A stretch of 64,000 bases of DNA, taken from Lutispora saccharofermentans. GTDB taxonomy: Bacteria > Bacillota > Clostridia > Lutisporales > Lutisporaceae. Location of the stretch: assembly GCF_024363565.1 (NCBI RefSeq), contig NZ_JAJEKE010000004.1:1-64000 (forward strand), read 5' to 3'. The notes under the pieces are model-generated. The model had not been told where the DNA came from. It made no database searches and saw nothing but the letters and a program-made list of their open reading frames with translations. A program made the translations under genes and the position numbers. Position 1 is the stretch's first letter. Every line of letters begins with the position of its first letter. Below, in pieces: positions 1 through 11,039 of the stretch.

Positions 1-3000
1 GCTTGAGCGGGGTTTCAATTCCTTATAGGTAATCTAGGTACGCTGTTTTCAAGCCCGGTGCAGTCCTTGCCGGTGTGTTTCAATTCCTTATAGGTAATCT
101 AGGTACGGCTTTTTCTAAAGTGCAACGACCAATATTCATGACCTGTTTCAATTCCTTATAGGTAATCTAGGTACCCTCCACTAATGGCAAGACGGCAGTG
201 TTAATAGGTAGTTTCAATTCCTTATAGGTAATCTAGGTACGTGATGGCTGGCAACTGATATAAGGAGGGGAAAAGTTTCAATTCCTTATAGGTAATCTAG
301 GTACCTAGAAGCTGAACAGCAAATTCAACTGGACAAGCCGTTTCAATTCCTTATAGGTAATCTAGGTACCCTTGTTGAATCAGGAGATGACAAGAGTGTT
401 ACGAAGTTTCAATTCCTTATAGGTAATCTAGGTACAAACCGTCAAGGAGCTCAGAGAATGCGGTATAAAAGGTTTCAATTCCTTATAGGTAATCTAGGTA
501 CCTTCAGCTTTTTCTTTCGCTCTTACTTCAGCAGGCTTGTTTCAATTCCTTATAGGTAATCTAGGTACGACAAGAGATTATGAGTATACCCAATTTTGAC
601 AAAAAGTTTCAATTCCTTATAGGTAATCTAGGTACCGCTCAAAAAACTTTGGCTTATCCCGACCTTGGAAGCGTTTCAATTCCTTATAGGTAATCTAGGT
701 ACTGTCAAGCAGTTTGATACAAGCGCAAGTAAAGCGAGTTTCAATTCCTTATAGGTAATCTAGGTACTTTTATCTGCTTGAAACTTTTGTATTAAATCTC
801 GGTTTCAATTCCTTATAGGTAATCTAGGTACTGTCTGTATAATAGATTAACTTGAGTACCATCCAAGTTTCAATTCCTTATAGGTAATCTAGGTACTATT
901 TTAAAGAGATGCAGGTCGACACTGTTGTTATGTTTCAATTCCTTATAGGTAATCTAGGTACACAACCCAAATCCCTTATATAGTTACCAATCATGCGTTT
1001 CAATTCCTTATAGGTAATCTAGGTACCTTTAATATCTATATCAAAGTCCCCACTATTTCAGGGGTTTCAATTCCTTATAGGTAATCTAGGTACCCTCCTT
1101 ATTCTTCAAACTGTTTTACTTTATCTATGTTTCAATTCCTTATAGGTAATCTAGGTACCAAGCAATGAACGTTCGGGCTTTCCGGCTATGCCGGTTTCAA
1201 TTCCTTATAGGTAATCTAGGTACTACTGTTGACGGGCTATGAATGCCTAAAAACCCTTGTTTCAATTCCTTATAGGTAATCTAGGTACATTGATAGTCTA
1301 TTGCACGATCGGAGGGTATCACAGTTTCAATTCCTTATAGGTAATCTAGGTACATCTTGCCTTGATCGATATATCTCTCGTCTGAGCGTTGTTTCAATTC
1401 CTTATAGGTAATCTAGGTACAATTGCCACCAGTCACAATCACTTGTTATTGACATGTTTCAATTCCTTATAGGTAATCTAGGTACCACTTCTCCGGTGTC
1501 CACTTCGACCATTTCTATGCCGTTTCAATTCCTTATAGGTAATCTAGGTACTGTTTTGCATTGAACGTTTTGGAGAAATTGTCTGAATGTTTCAATTCCT
1601 TATAGGTAATCTAGGTACCTGTCATTATGTTTTATTGTGTGCTTAATTATATATGTTTCAATTCCTTATAGGTAATCTAGGTACGCACTTACTCCGGAAG
1701 AATTGGAGCTGTTAAGAGAGTTTCAATTCCTTATAGGTAATCTAGGTACGACTTTGCTTATTATTGATGAATGTGCATCAATGTTGTTTCAATTCCTTAT
1801 AGGTAATCTAGGTACAGGCATATCGGATGGCACTAGGCCAAAAGAGCATAGTTTCAATTCCTTATAGGTAATCTAGGTACCAAAAGGGGCTTTTGCGATA
1901 TTTTCACCATTTATTTTGTTTCAATTCCTTATAGGTAATCTAGGTACGAGCAAAGAGCGAGGGAGAATGCAGAGGCTGCAGAGTTTCAATTCCTTATAGG
2001 TAATCTAGGTACTTGCTGTAAAGGCTGGGACCTCTCCCCCTTTCAGGTGTTTCAATTCCTTATAGGTAATCTAGGTACATACTTTGCTCGGCATTCATCA
2101 CAATATCGTTGACTGGTTTCAATTCCTTATAGGTAATCTAGGTACATAAAGCGGCTTACAACGCTGGAAATATGGCAGAGTTTCAATTCCTTATAGGTAA
2201 TCTAGGTACTCAAATTTACTTTGAGAATCCTCTTGAGCTTCAGTTTGTTTCAATTCCTTATAGGTAATCTAGGTACCGGCTGCATCGATTATATCATATT
2301 TTGTATCTAAATAGTTTCAATTCCTTATAGGTAATCTAGGTACCCCGGAAGAGGCTAGGGCCTATGTTGAAAAACATGGTTTCAATTCCTTATAGGTAAT
2401 CTAGGTACCTGAGGTAAAAAAAATTATGCTTCGTGTTTCATTTTGTTTCAATTCCTTATAGGTAATCTAGGTACGTAGAGCAGGGTTTCTCCGCTTTCTA
2501 CAAGAGCCAGTTTCAATTCCTTATAGGTAATCTAGGTACTTATGATATTTGTAATTTTTTAGACATAGAAATAGGTTTCAATTCCTTATAGGTAATCTAG
2601 GTACGCCTGTCAAAACCTAAATCCGGTCTTTTCGTACTACAGTTTCAATTCCTTATAGGTAATCTAGGTACCTTACAAATTTTCAAAAGCCCTGAATTTG
2701 GGCAAGGTTTCAATTCCTTATAGGTAATCTAGGTACTCGCTATCTTTTTCAATTTTCTCCGCCCCATTTACGTTTCAATTCCTTATAGGTAATCTAGGTA
2801 CGCTCAGTTCGCAGACTATTGCGGCGCCTGGCAGAGGTTTCAATTCCTTATAGGTAATCTAGGTACATGCCCAAATCAATAGCTTTCGTAATAACAGGGC
2901 CGTTTCAATTCCTTATAGGTAATCTAGGTACCCTCAATACTCTTTGGCAGGCCTTGTATGGTTTTGTCGTTTCAATTCCTTATAGGTAATCTAGGTACCT

Positions 3001-6000
3001 GCTACAGCTATCCCTACAGGGCTTGTGAGAAATGTGTTTCAATTCCTTATAGGTAATCTAGGTACTCTCCGCACCGCTCAAAGCCCGTAGACACAGAGTA
3101 GTTTCAATTCCTTATAGGTAATCTAGGTACTGGCTACCCTATAGCTCCCCCATGTTTTATAGTCGTAGTTTCAATTCCTTATAGGTAATCTAGGTACACA
3201 AATGATTGTATTAAATGCAAGAATAATCAAAGTTTCAATTCCTTATAGGTAATCTAGGTACTATCGTTTATTTTTACCCCATATTGGGTCTTGTTTAGTT
3301 TCAATTCCTTATAGGTAATCTAGGTACGACGGCAGGGGGGATATTGACCTCAAACAAACTAACGTTTCAATTCCTTATAGGTAATCTAGGTACGGGTAAA
3401 CCTTTTTTCTCATGAATCCAACTCCTTCGCAGTTTCAATTCCTTATAGGTAATCTAGGTACGTTTATGTACTATTGTGAGCTTGCCGGGCTCATTTTGTT
3501 TCAATTCCTTATAGGTAATCTAGGTACCAACTATTAGTTATATTATAACCAATAGTTATAAAGTTTCAATTCCTTATAGGTAATCTAGGTACTCAAAAAC
3601 GTAAAACATAAGGGGAGTGGTTGCATTGTTTCAATTCCTTATAGGTAATCTAGGTACTCTGCCTTGTGCTATGAAGCTTATTAATACCGGATGAGTTTCA
3701 ATTCCTTATAGGTAATCTAGGTACTCCAGGCTTCTCTTTTTTCTGTGTTGCTTTACTTCGTTTCAATTCCTTATAGGTAATCTAGGTACCCAGTAGCCGT
3801 TTTTGGTGCTTTCTCCGTGGTAGATATGTTTCAATTCCTTATAGGTAATCTAGGTACGTCAGCCTTACTGTTTGCGTATTCGCATATTAATTTGTTTCAA
3901 TTCCTTATAGGTAATCTAGGTACTTATGGCTGCAACCCAAGGTCGGCGCCTTCTACCCGAGTTTCAATTCCTTATAGGTAATCTAGGTACTCCCAGGCTT
4001 TCAATTCTTCACCCTGCTGAAGCTTAGTTTCAATTCCTTATAGGTAATCTAGGTACATTATTAAACTTCGGCAGCTTGTCCCTATACAAAAGGTTTCAAT
4101 TCCTTATAGGTAATCTAGGTACAAAGGCTAGTAGAACAAGCTAACGAATATATAAAATGTTTCAATTCCTTATAGGTAATCTAGGTACTGCTTCACTTCC
4201 ACCGCTAGAAGCTTCTTATTTTCAAGTTTCAATTCCTTATAGGTAATCTAGGTACTTAAATGCACAATGGAAGAAATTTTTTTGCCCTAGTTTCAATTCC
4301 TTATAGGTAATCTAGGTACGCCATGATTTTGTTTTCTGTTAGCCTTACGCTGTAGTTTCAATTCCTTATAGGTAATCTAGGTACAAGAAGCAGATCGCCA
4401 AGAAATATGATACAACGGGTTTCAATTCCTTATAGGTAATCTAGGTACTTTATTTCCTTCTCTAGCTTGCCCCATATTTCGGGTGTTTCAATTCCTTATA
4501 GGTAATCTAGGTACCAATCAATCTTGCAAAACTCACAAGGTAGTTGATGTTTCAATTCCTTATAGGTAATCTAGGTACAAACACCCTCCTATAGGCGCAT
4601 ATTTCCCTAGCTTGTTTCAATTCCTTATAGGTAATCTAGGTACTTTATGTTGTGTCCCATATCTGTTACTTTCTTTTGTTTCAATTCCTTATAGGTAATC
4701 TAGGTACGAATCGTTCAAAAAGCAAAGCCGAATTGGGTTATGTTTCAATTCCTTATAGGTAATCTAGGTACTTTGCAGGTAAGCCTCAATTGGAGGTTGC
4801 TACTGTGTTTCAATTCCTTATAGGTAATCTAGGTACCCTGGCGTTTCAGGGAGCTTACTAAGCAAAAAGGTGTTTCAATTCCTTATAGGTAATCTAGGTA
4901 CCATCCTTTTCATTTCCACTGCTTCTTCTTTTGTCATAGGTTTCAATTCCTTATAGGTAATCTAGGTACGGGGGATAGGCTATGGCGAATACGAGCGCAA
5001 AGAAGCGTTTCAATTCCTTATAGGTAATCTAGGTACATAAGGAAAGAATAGTTCCTGTCGGCTTGTATACGTTTCAATTCCTTATAGGTAATCTAGGTAC
5101 AAGGAATAAAGTTCTTCAACTATTTAAAGATATTGTTTCAATTCCTTATAGGTAATCTAGGTACGTTCTGAAATTTGTTTCATCAGGTTCTTTTTCATCA
5201 GGTTTCAATTCCTTATAGGTAATCTAGGTACTATGGCGCGGCACAGAAAACGATAGCGACAATTTTTGTTTCAATTCCTTATAGGTAATCTAGGTACGTA
5301 GCCGTTTTTGGTGCTTTCTCCGTGGTAGATATGTTTCAATTCCTTATAGGTAATCTAGGTACACCCGAGAACTGGCGAGAAGAACTGAATAAGATACGTT
5401 TCAATTCCTTATAGGTAATCTAGGTACTTGCTGAGATTGTAATTGCTGAGTTAACAAGTCAAGTTTCAATTCCTTATAGGTAATCTAGGTACATGATAGA
5501 ATAAAAATTTAACTTGCAGAAAAATAGGTTTCAATTCCTTATAGGTAATCTAGGTACACTAGTCAGCTTACGGTTAAATTTCTTGTTGATTATGCGTTTC
5601 AATTCCTTATAGGTAATCTAGGTACGATTGCGCCGGAATGAAGTTCTTAGCCTTGATTATGAGTTTCAATTCCTTATAGGTAATCTAGGTACTTTCTCAC
5701 TGGCCCAATAGGCATAGCAATAATCGCCAGTTTCAATTCCTTATAGGTAATCTAGGTACGGTTACACCTGATACAGACAAGGTTATTCTCACTAGTTTCA
5801 ATTCCTTATAGGTAATCTAGGTACCCGTTTCTACAGCGAGATGCTTCATGAGTTTGTCCAGTTTCAATTCCTTATAGGTAATCTAGGTACCTAGAAATAC
5901 AAACGCTTGGGTATGAAAAAGAAAGTTTCAATTCCTTATAGGTAATCTAGGTACCTTACGTCAGCTTCGTGTACCCATCCGGCAGCCTTGTTTCAATTCC

Positions 6001-9000
6001 TTATAGGTAATCTAGGTACAAAAGATTTTACGATTACATCCAGAGGCTGTCATAAGTTTCAATTCCTTATAGGTAATCTAGGTACCCAACGCTTTTATAT
6101 AGTGACAGCCTTTCGATGACGGTTTCAATTCCTTATAGGTAATCTAGGTACCAAATAATCAAACGCATAGAAGGATTGCAGAGCGTGTTTCAATTCCTTA
6201 TAGGTAATCTAGGTACCTTCTCCGCATTCTTCGTATACAGTCCTTTGCAGAGTTTCAATTCCTTATAGGTAATCTAGGTACCTTGGCTTGCCCTTTCGGC
6301 AGCCCTAATGCCGACAAGTTTCAATTCCTTATAGGTAATCTAGGTACTCATAAAATAAAATGTCCTTTTTGTTCATAAGTTTAAGGTTTCAATTCCTTAT
6401 AGGTAATCTAGGTACCTTATTTCCTCCACTTAGTGCTCCCCCTTTCTGGTGTTTCAATTCCTTATAGGTAATCTAGGTACAGGGTGACTATTGAGCCTTA
6501 TACGCAAGGCACATATGTTTCAATTCCTTATAGGTAATCTAGGTACCCCAATGTGGATGTTACAGATGCAGGAGTTGTTTAGTTTCAATTCCTTATAGGT
6601 AATCTAGGTACTTGCTACAGATATAACGTAATATGCTGCTATTGCCAGTTTCAATTCCTTATAGGTAATCTAGGTACTCCCTCCCTTTGATAAAACTAAG
6701 CAATTTTTTCCTGTTTCAATTCCTTATAGGTAATCTAGGTACTCTATATATCTCAGGCAAAACCAAGAAGCAGATCGCGTTTCAATTCCTTATAGGTAAT
6801 CTAGGTACAAAATAAATCGGCTTATGGCAGATATGATGCTTGCGTTTCAATTCCTTATAGGTAATCTAGGTACTATAGCCGATCCAAAAACAAATACAGA
6901 AAACATGGGTTTCAATTCCTTATAGGTAATCTAGGTACTTGAGAACTTCGGTATTGTTTAGGCCAGCGAGTTCTGCGTTTCAATTCCTTATAGGTAATCT
7001 AGGTACTATGGGTCATCTTCTACATATCCTGATTCTAGATAGTGTTTCAATTCCTTATAGGTAATCTAGGTACTTTCTCCCTGTGCTCTGTTTTTACCAT
7101 TTACAAGGTTTCAATTCCTTATAGGTAATCTAGGTACAAACTTTGATTTCTTAATTCCTGAGATCTGGAGAGGTTTCAATTCCTTATAGGTAATCTAGGT
7201 ACGATAAACTTATTCAAGAAGGATATGAGCCTAGCACTAGTTTCAATTCCTTATAGGTAATCTAGGTACCTCCTGCTGGGGGAGAAGCCTATGTTGTTCA
7301 TTTAGTTTCAATTCCTTATAGGTAATCTAGGTACCCTTATGCTTGCCCTTACAAGGTCTTTTACAATGTGTTTCAATTCCTTATAGGTAATCTAGGTACC
7401 TTCTCTTCCTCCTAAGTTCACGATTTCGTGATTTCTGTTTCAATTCCTTATAGGTAATCTAGGTACTCTTTTCATTTTTATTTTTCCTCCTTCATTTTTT
7501 CTCTGTTTCAATTCCTTATAGGTAATCTAGGTACGGGTATCTCTACCCTCTATCATTGTAAATCTTTTCAATGTTTCAATTCCTTATAGGTAATCTAGGT
7601 ACGGATGAAGGATTGCATGTCCAAGTTCATGCCGCAAAGTTTCAATTCCTTATAGGTAATCTAGGTACCTTCTGATCAAGTACAAGTCGGCGTAAACCTA
7701 GCTGAGTTTCAATTCCTTATAGGTAATCTAGGTACCTTGAATTTGCCAATGAAATGTTAGAACAAATGAAACGTTTCAATTCCTTATAGGTAATCTAGGT
7801 ACTTGAACTCTTTGATACCTCTACGGCTTCAGCGAAGTTTCAATTCCTTATAGGTAATCTAGGTACATCTTGCATATAATCAACCACAACTTCAGTGGCA
7901 GTGTTTCAATTCCTTATAGGTAATCTAGGTACCTCCGTTATCTCCATACACTGTTGCATTCCGCCCTTGTTTCAATTCCTTATAGGTAATCTAGGTACTG
8001 TTGAGGAAAATATGGGGCTGGTGAGGGCAAGCATGTTTCAATTCCTTATAGGTAATCTAGGTACACCTTTAAGCAACACCAAGCGCCATATCCAGAGGTT
8101 GTTTCAATTCCTTATAGGTAATCTAGGTACGCATCCAAAGTCGCTATCAGCAATATCAAACATAGTTTCAATTCCTTATAGGTAATCTAGGTACCCTCAT
8201 ACTGAAAGCCTCTGCATGTCCAATCCGGGTGTTTCAATTCCTTATAGGTAATCTAGGTACTTGAGGAGGAAGCAAGCTGTAATTGCAAATTTTCCTAGTT
8301 TCAATTCCTTATAGGTAATCTAGGTACGGAATATGTTTTTTCAGACTCATAGACATTTGGGGTAGTTTCAATTCCTTATAGGTAATCTAGGTACCGACCT
8401 CCAATTTGTAATATGTTGGTAATGTTAATGTTTCAATTCCTTATAGGTAATCTAGGTACCGGCAGTTCCAGCATCAACTACGATGATACAGTCGGTTTCA
8501 ATTCCTTATAGGTAATCTAGGTACTCAGCGGCTTCAAAATCTATGTTGCAGCCATCAGACAGTTTCAATTCCTTATAGGTAATCTAGGTACACTGACAGA
8601 AAATGGAGAGACTTGCGAGAGCATGGGTTGTTTCAATTCCTTATAGGTAATCTAGGTACTCCATCCCTTTCCTATTTTTATTGGCAAAAGTATAGTTTCA
8701 ATTCCTTATAGGTAATCTAGGTACGTTCTGTCCTCATTCTCAACATAGCTGGATTGAAGCAGTTTCAATTCCTTATAGGTAATCTAGGTACTAAAAACAT
8801 CCCGAAGGTGTATAATTTGTATCAAAAGTTTCAATTCCTTATAGGTAATCTAGGTACCCTCTCTCATCTCCACAATCATCGTAAATCGGAGCGTCGTTTC
8901 AATTCCTTATAGGTAATCTAGGTACATTTTGGCTTCAAGCCTATAGCTTCATATATCTTATGTTTCAATTCCTTATAGGTAATCTAGGTACTTTATGGTT

Positions 9001-9124
9001 AAAGAGTCTATATATAATGACTCAACAGTTTCAATTCCTTATAGGTAATCTAGGTACCTGTAATTGCTCTCAATGTTACATTTGTGAATACTTCGTTTCA
9101 ATTCCTTATAGGTAATCTAGGTAC
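1..9124 (-). CRISPR. CRISPR array 1 (type I-B), about 139 repeats, left end cut by the window edge
   Basis: Perfectly conserved 30-bp repeats occur from 12-41 to 9095-9124, about every 66 bp. I counted 139 repeats and 138 complete spacers of 34-38 nt. On the plus strand each repeat begins GTTTCAATTCCTTATAGG and ends ATCTAGGTAC. Read on the minus strand it ends ATTGAAAC, the usual I-B crRNA 5' handle, so the array is transcribed leftwards, with its leader at the 9125 side next to cas2. Even the distal repeats seen here are intact, so the old end lies outside the window. Several spacers translate into phage-like peptides. The one at 1750-1785 reads TLLIIDECASM, like a terminase or helicase Walker B. 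The reverse of 7603-7638 reads RHELGHAILH, like a zinc metallopeptidase. The spacer at 3790-3827 recurs at 5298-5332. Confidence 0.99.
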
Positions 9125-9269
9125 CCGTGCACATGGCACTGTTACTACATTTCCATTTTATCATATTAATGTACTTTGTTATCGTTAAAGTCCTAAACCA
9201 TTAATTTTGCTTATTTATAGGCTTTATCGATATCCTACATTTTTTACGCTATTATAGGTCGATAAAGTT
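9125..9269 (-). promoter_or_regulatory. Leader of CRISPR array 1
   Basis: This AT-rich, 145-bp gap lies between the cas2 stop codon and the first (leader-end) repeat. ACTACATTTC at 9144-9153 starts 20 nt from the repeat, exactly as in the array 2 leader. A TTATCGTTAAA block at 9179-9189 has a near copy in leader 2. A dyad element (listed separately) lies at 9222-9267. The array promoter and the integration signals are expected here. I could not pick a convincing -35/-10 pair. Confidence 0.8.
9222..9267 (-). ncRNA. Candidate structured leader element 1 (covarying hairpin)
   Basis: On the minus strand, outer arms CTTTATCGA and TCGATAAAG enclose an inner CCTA/TAGG stem and a loop beginning TAATAGCGTAAAAAA. 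Leader 2 has the same loop (with one extra T) in a hairpin whose outer and inner arms are different in sequence but still pair. That pattern suggests a selected RNA structure or protein-binding dyad. The element begins two bases past the cas2 stop codon. It lacks the U-run of a simple terminator. Function is unknown. Confidence 0.5.
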
Positions 9270-9533
9270 TTATAAAAAAATAGATTGAGGGTTTTTTTCT
9301 ACCCCAATTACCTCTCTAGTGGAATATTTCATATTGGCAAAGGTATATATTATCAAAGAATCCTCATCCTTATCCATCTTCATGGAAAGCTCATGCGTTA
9401 GTTTCTTATAATTTGCCTGAGTAATTTCTCCTTCAAAAACAGAATTTTGTACCCAAGTCAAATATTTTCTGCATATTTTTAGGGCTTTTGCAACTCTTCT
9501 TTCTCCAAAATCATAAAATAGAATAACAAACAT
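9270..9533 (-). CDS. cas2: CRISPR-associated endonuclease Cas2
   Basis: This 87-residue protein has normal Cas2 length and the ferredoxin-like start MFVILFYDFG, with the expected acidic residue at Asp8 after the first strand. In the family, a Cas2 dimer bridges two Cas1 dimers to form the spacer integrase. The ATG (9531-9533) is preceded by GGGGTGG and begins just past the cas1 stop codon, so translation is probably coupled. It is the last gene of the cas operon, and its stop codon borders the array 1 leader. The product ends ...EKNPQSIFL, short of some I-B relatives but complete. Confidence 0.95.
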   Translation of the reverse strand: MFVILFYDFGERRVAKALKICRKYLTWVQNSVFEGEITQANYKKLTHELSMKMDKDEDSLIIYTFANMKYSTREVIGVEKNPQSIFL

Positions 9534-9534
9534 G

Positions 9535-10530
9535 CTACCACCCCGCTACAAATCCTTCGTATTTTTCATTTTCAGTTATATGTTTTTGTATCTTGTAGAG
9601 CTCAAGTCTTATCAATCTTTTATAGCTTACACTTGCATTTAGCCTCGGATGTTTTATTACCGTATCCAGTTTCCCATTGTATTCTTCTATGAATTTTTTC
9701 TTTCCCTTTTCTGAAATCAATATACCGTTGAAATCTTTTTCAAAATCTTTTTTTGTTATAATGCCCTTGTTTAGAAGTGCAAAAATGGTTCTGTCCACAA
9801 TAATCGGCTTGAATATTTCAGCTATGTCCAAGTTTAAAGTAAATCGCCTTTCATTAGTTGAATGCAAATACCCTATTCTGGGATCTAGATGAGTTTGATA
9901 TATTTCGCCAAGTACTGTTGTATACATAATTGAGTTACCGAAACTGATGAGCGAATTAATGTTATCAAGAGGTGGCCTTTTGCTGCGGCCTGTAAATTTG
10001 AAATCAGTATTTTTTATAATTTCATTAAAGCAACTATAATATTCATCCCTGATGTTTCCTTCCAAAGCCATTAGCTGCTCAATCTTATTGACATCCTGCA
10101 TTTTGTTTAACTTATCTGTTATACTTACAATATTGCATTCTAAATCTGATCCTCTTCCATTATAGTATTTAATAATGACAATGATATTTTTTACTGCTGT
10201 TTCTATTATTCCTCGTGCTAATTCCATTCTTTTATTATAATCCAAGTAATGCTCTGCCTGTTTTAGTATTGCATATCCAGAATTCAAGTGTTCTCTTGGA
10301 TAAAAGCTTCCACTATAATATCCATAATAATTAAAAAAATGAAGACAGATTTCTTTTTGCGATACAAAATCAAGCAGCGATTTGTTTATAGTTACTTCAC
10401 CAAAAAACCATATATTGTTTATCTCCTCTATAGGAATATATTTTTTGCACTCTTCTGTTTCAAAAAGTATTGTGTTGTCTTTTCTTCTCATTTCCCCATT
10501 ATTAAATATATATATTTCTCTTTTCAACAC
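9535..10530 (-). CDS. cas1: CRISPR-associated endonuclease/integrase Cas1
   Basis: This 331-residue Cas1 of I-B type has an N-terminal beta domain and an alpha-helical catalytic domain. The metal-binding residues expected for the family are visible: Glu157 in MALEGNIRDEYY, His223 in GYLHSTNERR, and Glu238 in LDIAEIF. With Cas2 and Cas4 it selects, trims and inserts new spacers at the leader end of both arrays. The GTG start at 10530 follows GGGGG; an in-frame TTG one codon later is equally placed for the ribosome. It begins 9 nt past the cas4 stop codon. No degradation is seen, so adaptation is probably functional, in agreement with duplicate spacers of different length. Confidence 0.97.
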   Translation of the reverse strand: MLKREIYIFNNGEMRRKDNTILFETEECKKYIPIEEINNIWFFGEVTINKSLLDFVSQKEICLHFFNYYGYYSGSFYPREHLNSGYAILKQAEHYLDYNKRMELARGIIETAVKNIIVIIKYYNGRGSDLECNIVSITDKLNKMQDVNKIEQLMALEGNIRDEYYSCFNEIIKNTDFKFTGRSKRPPLDNINSLISFGNSIMYTTVLGEIYQTHLDPRIGYLHSTNERRFTLNLDIAEIFKPIIVDRTIFALLNKGIITKKDFEKDFNGILISEKGKKKFIEEYNGKLDTVIKHPRLNASVSYKRLIRLELYKIQKHITENEKYEGFVAGW

Positions 10531-10539
10531 ATAACCCCC

Positions 10540-11031
10540 TTAAGCATAGCAATACTCCCTGTATCCGCAACTTTTACAGTATTTATTCTTTATAATAGGC
10601 GGAGGCAGTATATTATTTATTATTGTTTCTATCTCTTTCTCTGTTTCTTCAAGAAGTAGGATCTTTTCTTCAGTTAATTTAACCTCAACTCGCTTCTTTT
10701 CCTCAGGATATAACAAAACACCCTTGGCATTGATCCCTGAATTTTTTAGTTCTCTCAAATAATACAGCAGTTGCATAGTTGAAGCTTCCTGAAATTTTGA
10801 TGTTTTCTTTGTTTCGCCAATTATCATTTCATCTTTAGTTTTAAGTAAAACATCAAACTTAACATTACCAAATTCTATTTCTTTCTTTGACCTCTCATAA
10901 GATGTTTCATGTATAAACTTTCCGATTTCAATATTTGTATCTTTTTGATCAGGAATAATATTTCTGCTCATAAGCCAGACTTCCCGACTGCAAATAGCAT
11001 AATACCACATTAATGTTCCATTGACTTCCAT
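10540..11031 (-). CDS. cas4: CRISPR-associated exonuclease Cas4
   Basis: This RecB-like nuclease of about 163 residues carries a 4Fe-4S cluster. One N-terminal Cys (in AICSREVW) and three C-terminal Cys (CKSCGYREYC) make up the cluster set. His in KFIHE, Asp in VKFDVLL, and the Glu and Lys in IIGETKK form the nuclease centre. In I-B systems Cas4 helps select PAM-flanked prespacers and sets their orientation. This fits the common PAM-side end seen in duplicated spacers here. I prefer the ATG at 11031, which has GAGGTG six bases upstream. An ATG at 11043 overlaps the cas3 stop (ATGA) and would add four residues. Confidence 0.93.
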   Translation of the reverse strand: MEVNGTLMWYYAICSREVWLMSRNIIPDQKDTNIEIGKFIHETSYERSKKEIEFGNVKFDVLLKTKDEMIIGETKKTSKFQEASTMQLLYYLRELKNSGINAKGVLLYPEEKKRVEVKLTEEKILLLEETEKEIETIINNILPPPIIKNKYCKSCGYREYCYA

Positions 11032-11039
11032 TTTACACC

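Noticed and set aside
2014..6453. Spacers at 2014-2048 and 6419-6449 as a further overlapping pair
   Set aside because: They share a CTCCCCCTTTC-like end, but about 13 of 16 bases with divergent remainders is too weak to claim a common target.
7895..8185. Open reading frame of 96 codons inside array 1
   Set aside because: It is the repeat read in frame (FQFLIGNLGT repeated) across spacers that happen to be open. It has no ribosome site and is a CRISPR artefact.
12..9124. Transcription of array 1 on the plus strand
   Set aside because: The ATTGAAAC handle, the leader position, trailer decay in array 2 and the cas operon direction all point to the minus strand.
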